A DNA stretch of 64,000 nucleotides from JAFAGO01 sp031987605 (lineage in GTDB: Bacteria > Bacteroidota > Bacteroidia > Flavobacteriales > Weeksellaceae). Below, piece after piece: positions 36,294 to 45,158 of this stretch. Location of the stretch: the NCBI GenBank assembly GCA_031987605.1, contig DALZZF010000006.1, positions 123,423 through 187,422 on the forward strand, given 5' to 3'. Under the pieces are notes generated by a model that was not told the DNA's origin, made no database searches, and worked only from the letters and a program-made list of their open reading frames with translations. The position numbers and the translations under genes were made by a program. How positions within the stretch are numbered: the stretch's first letter is position 1; every line of letters begins with the position of its first letter.

Positions 36294-37721
36294 ATGGCGC
36301 ACGCAGACGGTTTTTTAAAATTTAAAAGAGAACTTCCGCACAAACTTCCGGTGCAGGAAAGGATTCAGAATTATAAAGAGTTTTATCAGGAAACTCCCCA
36401 AAAAGTCCTGAATCAGCAGGCTGCAAGATGTATGGATTGTGGAATTCCGTTTTGTATGAGCGGTTGTCCGCTCGGAAATGTTATCCCGGAATTTAACGAT
36501 GCGGTTTTTGATGAGCATTGGGAAAAAGCATACGAAATATTGACGTCCACTAATAATTTTCCGGAATTTACAGGAAGAATTTGTCCGGCACCTTGCGAAA
36601 GTGCCTGTGTTTTGGGCATCAACAGTCTTCCGGTTACCATCGAAGAAATCGAGAAAAACATCATCGAAATTGCTTTTGAAAAAGGTTTTGCAAAGCCTCA
36701 GATTCCGAATTTCAGAACGGGTAAAAAAGTTGCGGTTGTGGGTTCCGGTCCGGCCGGAATGGCAGCAGCATATCAACTCAATCAAAAAGGACATACTGTG
36801 ACAGTTTTTGAAAAAGATCCTGAAATTGGCGGTTTGCTTCGTTTCGGTATTCCGGATTTCAAACTGGAAAAATGGGTGATCGAAAGACGGGTGAAATGGA
36901 TGGAAGCCGAAGGTGTGGAATTTCAGACGAATGTAAATGTGGGAATCGATTTCACCACTGAAGAATTATTGCGGAATTTTGATGCGATTGTTCTGGCGAT
37001 GGGAAGCACCGTTCCAAGAGAACTTCCGATTCCCGGCCGCGATGCAAAGGGAGTTCATTATGCGATGGATTATTTAACTCAAAGCAACAAGAAGGTCAGC
37101 GGAATTCCGTTTGACGAACCGTTTATTTCCGCCGAAGGAAAAAAAGTAGTGGTGATTGGTGGTGGAGATACGGCTTCGGATTGTATCGGAACGGCAAATC
37201 GCCAGAAAGCAGAAGAAGTGTACCAGATTTACTACAAAAAAGAACAACCGACAGAACGCGATCATACTATGCCGTGGCCTACTTTTCCGGCATTGCTCCA
37301 AATTACTTCTTCGCACGAAGAAGGTTGTGTTCGTGAATGGGCGGTGAATTCAAAAGCGTTCATCAAAGATGAACATGGAAATCTGAAAGGTTTGCAGTTG
37401 GTGGAAATTGAATGGAATAAAGATGAATACGGGCATTACACTAATTATACCGAAAAATTAGGTTCCGAATTTACGATTGAATGCGATTTGGCATTTATTG
37501 CTTTGGGCTATAAACACGTGGAACAAAAAGGTTTGGTGGAGCATTTGGGCGTACGTCTTGATCCGAAAGGAAACCTCATTGGAAATGATACCGAATTTAA
37601 AACCAATCAGCCCAAAATTTTCTCCTGTGGTGATGCCAGAAGCGGGCAAAGCCTTGTGGTAAATGCGATTGCAGAAGGCCGAAAATGTGCTGCGAAAATA
37701 GATCGGTTTCTGAATGAGTAA
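36294..37721 (+). CDS. gltD: Glutamate synthase small subunit (GOGAT beta)
   Basis: This 475-residue NADPH-oxidising flavoprotein passes electrons to GltB. Two N-terminal Cys clusters, CMDCGIPFCMSGCPLGN (about 42-58) and CPAPCESACVLG (about 100), bind 4Fe-4S. The FAD site is VAVVGSGPAGMAAA (about 148) and the NADPH site is VVVIGGGDTASDC (about 283). It ends with the FAD-binding FSCGDARSGQSLVVNAI segment. A strong terminator follows. Confidence 0.97.
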   Translation: MAHADGFLKFKRELPHKLPVQERIQNYKEFYQETPQKVLNQQAARCMDCGIPFCMSGCPLGNVIPEFNDAVFDEHWEKAYEILTSTNNFPEFTGRICPAPCESACVLGINSLPVTIEEIEKNIIEIAFEKGFAKPQIPNFRTGKKVAVVGSGPAGMAAAYQLNQKGHTVTVFEKDPEIGGLLRFGIPDFKLEKWVIERRVKWMEAEGVEFQTNVNVGIDFTTEELLRNFDAIVLAMGSTVPRELPIPGRDAKGVHYAMDYLTQSNKKVSGIPFDEPFISAEGKKVVVIGGGDTASDCIGTANRQKAEEVYQIYYKKEQPTERDHTMPWPTFPALLQITSSHEEGCVREWAVNSKAFIKDEHGNLKGLQLVEIEWNKDEYGHYTNYTEKLGSEFTIECDLAFIALGYKHVEQKGLVEHLGVRLDPKGNLIGNDTEFKTNQPKIFSCGDARSGQSLVVNAIAEGRKCAAKIDRFLNE

Positions 37722-37748
37722 TCTTCAGAAATGTAAAAAAAATTGAAG

Positions 37749-37773
37749 TCCTGATTCGTCAGGATTTTTTTTG
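37749..37773 (+). terminator. Intrinsic terminator after gltD
   Basis: TCCTGA-TTCG-TCAGGA followed by eight T: a UUCG tetraloop hairpin. Confidence 0.85.
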
Positions 37774-37796
37774 TTTTCGTTTTTGTTTGAATTTTA

Positions 37797-37804
37797 TAAC
37801 TTTG
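37797..37804 (+). promoter_or_regulatory. -7 box at the AraC gene
   Basis: TAACTTTG fits TAnnTTTG exactly but ends four bases before the ATG, implying a leaderless transcript or a later true start. Confidence 0.35.
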
Positions 37805-37808
37805 TGAT

Positions 37809-38714
37809 ATGAAACAAGCTGAATCTATTATCGATTTTTATAAGAGGAGTTTCCAAAAGGAAACCAATTGTGAAGATATTTGCAAACCCGGAATTGGGCA
37901 TATCAATGTTTTTTCCAGAGATTATTGTTCTCATGTTTCACCTTATAATCGCAGAGATTATTACAAAATATCACTGATTATCGGAACCGGAAATTTGCAA
38001 TATGCCGATCAATGGATTTACATCGATCGCCCTGCATTATTGTTTTCAAACCCTTTGGTTCCCTATTCTTGGGAAGCTGAATCGGAAGAACAGTCGGGTT
38101 GGTTTACGTTGTTTTCAAAGGAATTTGTGGAAGGAAATAATTTAGGATTTAATATTCAGGAAACGCCCTTTTATAAGACTTCAGATAAACCCATTTATTT
38201 TTTAGAGGAAGAACAAGTTGAATTAATTTCTTTGCTTTTTGAAAGAATGATTGAGGAATTGAAATCGGATTATACGCATAAATACAGCGTTTTACGCTCA
38301 TATTTGCAGTTGCTCATTCACGAAGCGATGAAGATTGAACCTGCTAAAAATTTTGAAGTTCAGCATAATGCTTCTCAACGTGTTACCACTTTGTTTATCG
38401 AATTATTGGAACGTCAGTTTCCGGTAGATCCGGTTCATAGTCTGCAATTGAAAACGGCTTCTCATTTTTCAGAAAATCTAAATGTACACAGCAATTCTTT
38501 AAATCGTGCAGTAAAAGAAATTACAGGACAAACTACTTCTGATTTGATTTCCGGACGAATTATTCAGGAAGCAAAGGCTTTGCTGCAAAACACCAATTGG
38601 AACATCAATGAAATTGCGTTTTCATTGGGTTTTGACGAAGCCGCTTATTTCACCAATTATTTCAAAAAGAAGCTGGGATATTCTCCGATTCAGTTTCGGC
38701 AAGGTGTTATTTGA
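37809..38714 (+). CDS. AraC-family transcriptional regulator
   Basis: 301 residues with a cupin-like N-terminal domain (about 30-170) and a C-terminal AraC DNA-binding domain: LKTASHFSENLNVHSNSLNRAVKE, then WNINEIAFSLGFDEAAYFTNYFKKKLGYSPIQFR. It is followed on the same strand by an MBL hydrolase, an AKR, an SDR and a serine hydrolase. These are its likely targets, as such AraC-AKR-SDR groups are common in Chryseobacterium relatives. Confidence 0.9.
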   Translation: MKQAESIIDFYKRSFQKETNCEDICKPGIGHINVFSRDYCSHVSPYNRRDYYKISLIIGTGNLQYADQWIYIDRPALLFSNPLVPYSWEAESEEQSGWFTLFSKEFVEGNNLGFNIQETPFYKTSDKPIYFLEEEQVELISLLFERMIEELKSDYTHKYSVLRSYLQLLIHEAMKIEPAKNFEVQHNASQRVTTLFIELLERQFPVDPVHSLQLKTASHFSENLNVHSNSLNRAVKEITGQTTSDLISGRIIQEAKALLQNTNWNINEIAFSLGFDEAAYFTNYFKKKLGYSPIQFRQGVI

Positions 38715-38784
38715 ATTTTTTATGGTGGTTTGAATTTTATAATTTTTTGTTTGAATAGTTAAATTTTCCGCCTACATTTCTGGA

Positions 38785-38792
38785 TACCTTTG
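38785..38792 (+). promoter_or_regulatory. -7 box upstream of the MBL gene
   Basis: TACCTTTG matches TAnnTTTG, 16 bp before ATG 38809. No -33 partner at normal spacing. Confidence 0.35.
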
Positions 38793-38808
38793 GTTTATAA
38801 AATAATGT

Positions 38809-39807
38809 ATGATGAACCGAAGAACCTTACTAAAATCAGGAGCCATTGCGGGAATTGCAAGTTTACTGCCATTTAACAGTCTTTCTGCCTCTGTATTTGA
38901 ACCGAAAATAGGGGTAGATCAATCTCCAATTGGATACAAAAAAATCATTGTTGGTGAAGCAGAAGTATATATTTTAACGGACGGGTTTATTCGGGACCAA
39001 AATGTAGAAGGCTATGCTCCAAGAGCGAATGTTACAGAACTGAAAAAGTTATTGCAAGATAATTTTCGTTCCGATCAGTACATTGATATGGCGATGAATG
39101 TTCCTCTTGTTAAATACAAGAATAAGTTGATTCTGTTGGATGCTGGAATGGGAATTTTCGCTGATGAAAATACGGGAAAAATATTGGAAAGTCTTTCTGC
39201 TGCTGGTTTTTCGCCGAAAGATATTACGGATATTTTTATTTCGCATGCGCATCCGGATCATATTGGTGGAGTGATCACAAAAGATTTTCAACCTCTTTAT
39301 CCCAATGCAAAAATCCATATTTCCAAAACCGAAAAAGATTTTTGGATGCAAGCAACGATGAAAGATTTTCAAAATTCGGCGCTAAAAAATATGCCTGATT
39401 TTCTCAATCAATTTATTCCAACCGTTCAAAAATTATTGAAAACAATAGAGCCTCAAATCGTTTATTACGATTTTGAAAAACCATTGTACGAGATTTTCAT
39501 ATTCCAAAAAGCGCCAGGTCACACTCCCGGAATGACGCTCGTCAACATCCAATCTCAAAATCAGGTTTTGCTTTACGTTGCTGATTTAATTCACAACGAT
39601 GTCATCCTTTTTCCGCATCCGGAATGGGGATTTTCTGGAGACACCGATTTGGACATTGCTGTTAAAAGCCGAAAAGCAATCTTAAAACAACTTGAAACTA
39701 ATAAAATAAAAGCTTTAGCATATCATTTGGCTTGGCCAGGATTGGGCTTCACTGCAAACAATGGGAAAGAATTTCGCTGGATTCCGGAAGCGTTTTTCAC
39801 AACTTAA
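38809..39807 (+). CDS. Tat-exported MBL-fold metallo-hydrolase
   Basis: 332 residues. The N-terminus NRRTLLKSGAIAGIASLLPF is a twin-arginine-type signal (RRTLLK) followed by a hydrophobic stretch. The metallo-beta-lactamase domain (about 50-325) has the HAHPDHIGG metal motif, APGHTPGMTLV and YHLAWPGLGF, with further metal ligands. Periplasmic; relatives are quorum-lactonase-like, but the substrate is unknown. Translation may begin at 38809 or at the adjacent ATG 38812. Confidence 0.88.
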   Translation: MMNRRTLLKSGAIAGIASLLPFNSLSASVFEPKIGVDQSPIGYKKIIVGEAEVYILTDGFIRDQNVEGYAPRANVTELKKLLQDNFRSDQYIDMAMNVPLVKYKNKLILLDAGMGIFADENTGKILESLSAAGFSPKDITDIFISHAHPDHIGGVITKDFQPLYPNAKIHISKTEKDFWMQATMKDFQNSALKNMPDFLNQFIPTVQKLLKTIEPQIVYYDFEKPLYEIFIFQKAPGHTPGMTLVNIQSQNQVLLYVADLIHNDVILFPHPEWGFSGDTDLDIAVKSRKAILKQLETNKIKALAYHLAWPGLGFTANNGKEFRWIPEAFFTT

Positions 39808-40021
39808 AAATTTTTATTTGGGACAGTTTTTATAGACTTCACTACGACTTTTTTGTTCAGCTTTCACAAAAAGAGCATTGGTGAAACCTAACAAAGTGTT
39901 TCACGGAAATGAGATAATATATCCTTGAATGAGACAATTTGGGTTTTAGAAAAGGTCACTTCAACAAAATAGTTTTATACCATTAAAAATTAGCATATTA
40001 ACTTTTAAAATTTTAAAGAAA

Positions 40022-41023
40022 ATGAAATACAGAACATTAGGAAAAACAGGAGAAAAATTATCTGCAATCGGATTAGGATGCATGGGAATGACTTTCGCAT
40101 ACGGACCAACCAACGACAACGAAAGTATTAACGTTTTAGAAAAAGCATTGGATCTCGGAGTTAATTTTTGGGATACCGCGGATATGTACGGAAATGGTTC
40201 AAATGAAGAACTTATTTCAAAAATTTTAGTTCCCAATCGGGATAAAATTTTTATTGCCACCAAATTTGGTTTTCGTTTTAAAGACGGGATTGCAAGACCG
40301 AGCAGTTCTACGGGAACTTATTTTGACGGATCTCCGGAATGGATAAAACAAGCCGTTGATTTAAGTTTGAAAAGACTAAAAATTGATACCATTGATTTAT
40401 ACTATGCCCATCGAGTTGATCCGAATATTCCAATTGAGGAAACCGTTGGTGCGATGTCTGATTTGGTAAAGGCCGGAAAAGTCCGTTATCTGGGATTATC
40501 CGAAGCGTCACCAGAATCCATTAGAAAAGCAAATGCCGTACATCCGATCGCAGCATTACAATCCGAATATTCATTATTAAGCAGAGAAGTTGAAAAAGAA
40601 ATTTTGCCTGTTGTTCGCGACTTGGGAATTGCTTTTGTTCCATACTCTCCGTTGGCAAGAGGATTATTCCAAACCATCAATCAGGTGGATGAGTTGAAAG
40701 AAGATGATTTTCGAACTACACTTCCACGTTTTCAAAAAGAACATTTAGAAAATAATCAGCAGTTAGCAAAAGCATTGAATGAGTTGGCTGCAGAAAAAAA
40801 TATTACAGGAAGCCAGTTGGCATTGGCTTGGGTTTTGGCTCAGGGTGAAGATATTATTCCGATTCCGGGAACGAAACGCATCAAATATTTGGAACAAAAT
40901 ATTGCTGCAATTGAAGTAGAACTATCTGAATCTGATTTGAAAAACATAGACGATATTCTTCAAAAATTTCCCAATACGGGAGAACGATATTCGGAAGGCG
41001 CCATGAAATTGGTCAACAATTAA
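40022..41023 (+). CDS. Aldo/keto reductase
   Basis: 333 residues, a complete AKR TIM barrel: LGCMGMTFAYG near the N-terminus, active site residues in FWDTADMYGNG (Asp, Tyr), FIATKFG (Lys) and YYAHRVDPN (His), and the NADPH-binding PIPGTKRIKYLEQN near the end. Similar to the AKR13/YakC group. It ends 11 bp before the SDR gene, so they are co-transcribed. Confidence 0.93.
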   Translation: MKYRTLGKTGEKLSAIGLGCMGMTFAYGPTNDNESINVLEKALDLGVNFWDTADMYGNGSNEELISKILVPNRDKIFIATKFGFRFKDGIARPSSSTGTYFDGSPEWIKQAVDLSLKRLKIDTIDLYYAHRVDPNIPIEETVGAMSDLVKAGKVRYLGLSEASPESIRKANAVHPIAALQSEYSLLSREVEKEILPVVRDLGIAFVPYSPLARGLFQTINQVDELKEDDFRTTLPRFQKEHLENNQQLAKALNELAAEKNITGSQLALAWVLAQGEDIIPIPGTKRIKYLEQNIAAIEVELSESDLKNIDDILQKFPNTGERYSEGAMKLVNN

Positions 41024-41034
41024 ACTTAGAGTCT

Positions 41035-41775
41035 ATGAAACGATTTGAAAATAAAACCGTAATAATAACTGGCGGAAACAGCGGCATCGGTTTGGCTGGT
41101 GCAAAAAGATTAATCGATGAAGGTGCAAAAGTCATCATCACAGGAAGAAATAAAGAACGTTTGGCTGAAGCTGAAAAATTGCTCGGCGCAAAAGCGACCG
41201 TTTTAGAAGACGACCTATCCGATGGAAAATCAGCGGAAAGAATTCTTCCCGTTATTGAAAAATTAGGCGGTCTGGACGGGCTTTGGCTGAACGCCGGAGT
41301 TGCATCCGGTGCACTGATTGAACAATTGGACAGAAAAGCCATTACCGAAATGTTTGATATAAATGTGGTGGAACTGATGCTGCAATTGGGAGCCGTTTCG
41401 CCACATTTGAAAGAGGGAGCTTCTGTTTTGGTTACGTCTTCTACCGCGACCTATGAAGGTTTGGCAGGCGTTTCTTTGTATGCGGCGACAAAAGGCGCAT
41501 TGCTTTCCGCCGCGAGAAGTTGGGCTTCGGAATTTGCACCAAGAAAAATTCGCGTCAATACGTTGGTTCCTGGTCTAATAAAATCGAATCTCCGTTCCGG
41601 ATTAGACCCAAAAATGAAAGAAGAATTGGAAAATCATTTAGCCGAAACTTTATTGCTGAAGCGCATTGGCGAACCGGAAGAAGCTGCAGCATTGGCTTTG
41701 TTTTTATTGTCGGATGAAGCGAGTTTCATCACAGGAAGTTCCTATTTGGTAGATGGCGGATATTTATTAATGTAA
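41035..41775 (+). CDS. Short-chain dehydrogenase/reductase
   Basis: 246 residues of the classical SDR type: cofactor loop ITGGNSGIGLAG (residues 10-21), LNAGVAS for the NAG motif, the catalytic Ser in VTSSTA, YAATKGAL for YxxxK, and PGLIKS. The final ITGSSYLVDGGY is typical. The Arg in ITGRNKERL suggests NADPH preference. Substrate unknown. Confidence 0.93.
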   Translation: MKRFENKTVIITGGNSGIGLAGAKRLIDEGAKVIITGRNKERLAEAEKLLGAKATVLEDDLSDGKSAERILPVIEKLGGLDGLWLNAGVASGALIEQLDRKAITEMFDINVVELMLQLGAVSPHLKEGASVLVTSSTATYEGLAGVSLYAATKGALLSAARSWASEFAPRKIRVNTLVPGLIKSNLRSGLDPKMKEELENHLAETLLLKRIGEPEEAAALALFLLSDEASFITGSSYLVDGGYLLM

Positions 41776-41829
41776 GCGGATATTTGTACTTTATTTAAAT
41801 ATGCAACGGGTTAATTAAAATTTTAAAAA

Positions 41830-43026
41830 ATGAAAAGTCTATTTGTATTATGCACTAGTTTATTGTCCTTTTTTGGAATGGCTCAAAATTCAAACAAAAT
41901 GGAAACTCAAATCGATCAGGTTGTACAAAAAGCAATAGAAGAAAACAGAATTGTGGGAACGGTTATCATCGTTGCGAAAGACGGAAAAGTTGTATACGAA
42001 AAAGCATCGGGTTATGCAGATCTGGAAACAAAAAAACCAATGCAAAAAGATGAAATATTTCTTTTGGCATCTGTGACAAAACCAATAGTAACCGCTGTTG
42101 TCATGAAATTTATAGAAGATGGAAAACTGAAATTAACCGATCCCGTTACGAAGTTTTTACCTGATTTCAAACCAAAATTACCCAACGGAACTTCTCCAGA
42201 AATTACAATTCATGAGCTCTTGACACATACGTCCGGATTGAGTTATCAATTTTTGGAACCTAAAAATGGTGATTATTATACACTGAATGTTTCTGACGGA
42301 TTGAGTGAACCCGGACTTTCTTTAGATGAAAATTTGAAAAGATTATCTCAAACACAACTAAAATTTGAACCGGGTTCGAAATGGAACTATTCTTTATCCA
42401 TCGATGTTTTGGGTGCGGTTTTAGAGAAGATTTCAAGAAAATCTTTGTCGGAATTGGTTTCAGAATATGTCACTTCTCCATTGAAAATGAAAAATACCGG
42501 ATTTTCCATCACGGGCAAATCTAAACTTTCCTCATTTTACGCCAACAAAAAGAACGGAGTAGAAAAAATGTATGACGGAATTTTTGTCCCGCTCGATCAG
42601 GCAGGTGTTACGTTTGCCCCATCAAGAATTCTAGATAGAAAATCGTACAATTCTGGTGGAGGAGGAATGGCTGGAACGGCAGAAGATTTGTTGAAATTTT
42701 TCGAGACAATCCGTAAAAATGACGGAACACTTTTGAAAAAGGAAACTATCGATTTTATGAAAAAAGACCATGTTGGCGAACAAGCTGAAACACAAGGTCC
42801 GGGTTGGGGTTTTGGCTATGGTTGGGCGGTTTTGGATGATCCTAAAAAAACCAATTCAGTTTTATCCAACGGAACGATTCAATGGGGTGGAGCGTATGGA
42901 CATCGTTGGTTTATCGATCCTGTGAAAAATATTACCGTGATTGCATTAACCAACACTACTTTTGAAGGGATGAACGGAGCTTTTCCAGAAGAATTAACAA
43001 AAGCAATTTATAAAAATTTGAGATAA
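41830..43026 (+). CDS. Secreted serine hydrolase, class C beta-lactamase / PBP4* fold
   Basis: 398 residues with a signal peptide (cut near GMAQNS, residue 20). The active serine is in ASVTKPIV (SxxK). WNYSLSIDVLG stands where most members have YSN (here Y-S-L), and GGAYGHRWFID replaces the HxG motif. The changed second and third motifs make true beta-lactamase activity unlikely; an esterase or D-aminopeptidase role is more probable. Last gene of the AraC-led group. Confidence 0.85.
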   Translation: MKSLFVLCTSLLSFFGMAQNSNKMETQIDQVVQKAIEENRIVGTVIIVAKDGKVVYEKASGYADLETKKPMQKDEIFLLASVTKPIVTAVVMKFIEDGKLKLTDPVTKFLPDFKPKLPNGTSPEITIHELLTHTSGLSYQFLEPKNGDYYTLNVSDGLSEPGLSLDENLKRLSQTQLKFEPGSKWNYSLSIDVLGAVLEKISRKSLSELVSEYVTSPLKMKNTGFSITGKSKLSSFYANKKNGVEKMYDGIFVPLDQAGVTFAPSRILDRKSYNSGGGGMAGTAEDLLKFFETIRKNDGTLLKKETIDFMKKDHVGEQAETQGPGWGFGYGWAVLDDPKKTNSVLSNGTIQWGGAYGHRWFIDPVKNITVIALTNTTFEGMNGAFPEELTKAIYKNLR

Positions 43027-43127
43027 ATAAGAAAGGCGATAATGCAATTGAGACCGATTTTCGCCAGCAGTTTATGAAATGAATATTTTGAAAGCAAACA
43101 TTCGAAAGAGAAAATAAAAAGTAATCT

Positions 43128-43715
43128 TTATTTCATCATATCATATTCAAAATCAACTACTTTTAGATTCCATAATCTCAGGGTTTGTTTTGCTTTTAAG
43201 TGTTCATTATTATCGCTTACAATGAGTTGATCGGTAAAGGATTTGAGGTATTGACTCCAAAAATTACCTTTCGAATCATTCAGTAAAAAATAAAAGCCGG
43301 CTTCTCCAAATTTTTTTCCGGACGAATCTAAAATCAGTTCATTATTATCTCCGACAGAAGGTTTTAAAATGACTGTAGCATTCCCCTTCGGAAGTGGAAA
43401 AATAGCTTTAATACAGGTGTTTCCTGAAGGAAGCGTGCATGCTGTATATATTCCGGAATAGATCACTTTTCCGGTTGATCGGAATTTTCTCAACCAAATT
43501 GTATATCGTATTTCTTTGCTTTTTGTTGAAACCAATTGAATGATTTCGCTTGTCAAATCTTCATTTTCCCGAATGTTGTAAGTGGGAATATTGAGCTGGT
43601 TGATTCGCTGACTAAAAATTCTATTCACCAAATGCCCAAATATTTTGAAAATCGGGTTCCATTTTACATTGAATTTTAGTTTGTACTCAGAGGTGTTTTC
43701 ATAAAAATAAATCAC
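43128..43715 (-). CDS. Hypothetical protein, probably 5'-truncated
   Basis: 195 residues from a GTG at 43715, with no domain I recognise. The same frame stays open upstream to about 43960 and reads like real protein (EYLWLIGPFGELKGIGETF...) but contains no ATG or TTG. It even runs out of frame through the 3' end of the neighbouring T9SS gene. It looks like a gene that lost its start when it was joined to that gene, or one that starts at a rare codon. No signal peptide is visible. Confidence 0.45.
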   Translation of the reverse strand: MIYFYENTSEYKLKFNVKWNPIFKIFGHLVNRIFSQRINQLNIPTYNIRENEDLTSEIIQLVSTKSKEIRYTIWLRKFRSTGKVIYSGIYTACTLPSGNTCIKAIFPLPKGNATVILKPSVGDNNELILDSSGKKFGEAGFYFLLNDSKGNFWSQYLKSFTDQLIVSDNNEHLKAKQTLRLWNLKVVDFEYDMMK

Positions 43716-43903
43716 TTTTAAGGAGAGTTTTTTTACTTCATTTTCAGGTAAATTTACATTTGAAATTGAATCTAAAAGTCCTTTAGAATTGGAATTTCTT
43801 ACAATTGTTAAGTTTTCTTTTTTTGCTAATTGATGAATGAATGTTTCACCAATTCCTTTTAATTCTCCAAATGGACCGATGAGCCATAAATATTCTGAAG
43901 GAT

Positions 43904-44752
43904 TTATTTTTTTATAAATTGAATTATTGCCGTCTCGTGTTGCGGTGAAGAGAGCTTCAAAAGATAGTTGCCTATGCTTAATTTTGAGACATCAATTTGT
44001 TTTCCTATTAAATTGTTTTCACTTATTTTTCTGCCATCCAGAGTGTAAATAGAATAGGTGTTGAAATTTATTTTAGAATTTATTTCGAGAAAATGATCCG
44101 TTGGATTTGGATAAATTTTTACAATGACCGCTTTGGATAATTCTGAAGTTCCAAGATTTAAACAAGCTGGTGGATTCGTGATTTCTCCGTTTTCAAAATC
44201 GTATAAAATCAAACTTCCTGCAGGAATTATATCCGAATATTCTGCACCAACCGGAGCAAGAGGACAATTATTGAAGATTAAATTGGATTGATAATAGGGC
44301 GTTTCATTTTTCAACCAGCCTTCGCAATTTGTTGCCTGTAAACTCCAATTGGCATCAATAACCATCCCATCAATTGTGTTGGGTTCTACCATATCAACTG
44401 TAACGCAGGAACTTGCCCAATGTGAAGGCGGTTTAAAAAATATTTTTGCCAAAGGTATTTCTCCTGTAAAATATTTATAGGTTTCAATATCCGATGTTGT
44501 ATTTTGGGAATCAACTATAAAAACTTTTATTGTTTTATTCGCATCAATGAAAACGCTAAAATTATTAATAGCAGAAGTTGAGGATAGGGTAGGTTCGGTA
44601 CCATCAGTTGTATAATAAAGCGTGCCGTTTCCACTAAAATTCACGGTATAAGGTTCATAGTAATGAGAATTTGGATTTTCGCTTGTGGTAATGTTTTGTC
44701 CATAAAAAGTGGCGAAAACTAAAAACAGAAAGAAAAAATATAGTTTTTTCAT
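43904..44752 (-). CDS. Secreted protein with chitobiase-C-like domain and T9SS sorting domain
   Basis: 282 residues. A signal peptide (about 1-18, ending FATFYGQ) is followed by a CHB_HEX_C-type domain (YYTTDGTEPTLSS..., about residues 28-80), a Cys-containing middle part and a type IX secretion C-terminal domain (about 210-282: KIYPNPTDHFLEI, LDGRKIS, LSIGNYLLKL). It is exported by T9SS and probably anchored to the surface. No catalytic residues are recognised. Confidence 0.8.
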   Translation of the reverse strand: MKKLYFFFLFLVFATFYGQNITTSENPNSHYYEPYTVNFSGNGTLYYTTDGTEPTLSSTSAINNFSVFIDANKTIKVFIVDSQNTTSDIETYKYFTGEIPLAKIFFKPPSHWASSCVTVDMVEPNTIDGMVIDANWSLQATNCEGWLKNETPYYQSNLIFNNCPLAPVGAEYSDIIPAGSLILYDFENGEITNPPACLNLGTSELSKAVIVKIYPNPTDHFLEINSKINFNTYSIYTLDGRKISENNLIGKQIDVSKLSIGNYLLKLSSPQHETAIIQFIKK

Positions 44753-44805
44753 AGTTTATTTTTTTAAATATTATTTGTAATGGTATATCTTTTCCAGAAC
44801 ATTAA

Positions 44806-44998
44806 GAGCCTGTTTAAATTTTACCGAAATTTTTTTTATATAGCCTCAGAAAATCATCTTTGCTAAATTTTGATGCTCTTTTGAGCGTATTTTCTACTTC
44901 CTATTTTTGATTTAGCCCGCTAAATCTGCAAACATGAAGCATAAAATCCATCTCAAAATACCTATAAAAATTTTTAGCAATAAAATTTAAACAGGCTC
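44806..44998 (-). repeat. IS5-type MITE, copy C (complete, inverted)
   Basis: 193 bp with perfect 18-bp terminal inverted repeats (GAGCCTGTTTAAATTTTA), flanked by TAA on both sides (44803-44805 and 44999-45001). The interior is the reverse complement of copy B. It has better-preserved ends than copy B, so it is probably the most recent insertion. Confidence 0.9.
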
Positions 44999-45158
44999 TA
45001 AATCTCATGAAAAATTTTGATGAATAGGGACTAAAATGAATAAAACTTCGGTTTCATTCAAACAAATGTAATACGTTTTTCTGATTACTAATATACAAAA
45101 AATACCATACGGAAAGCAATCCACGATTAGAAAAAGAGCAGATATTCTTCGTGTGATT

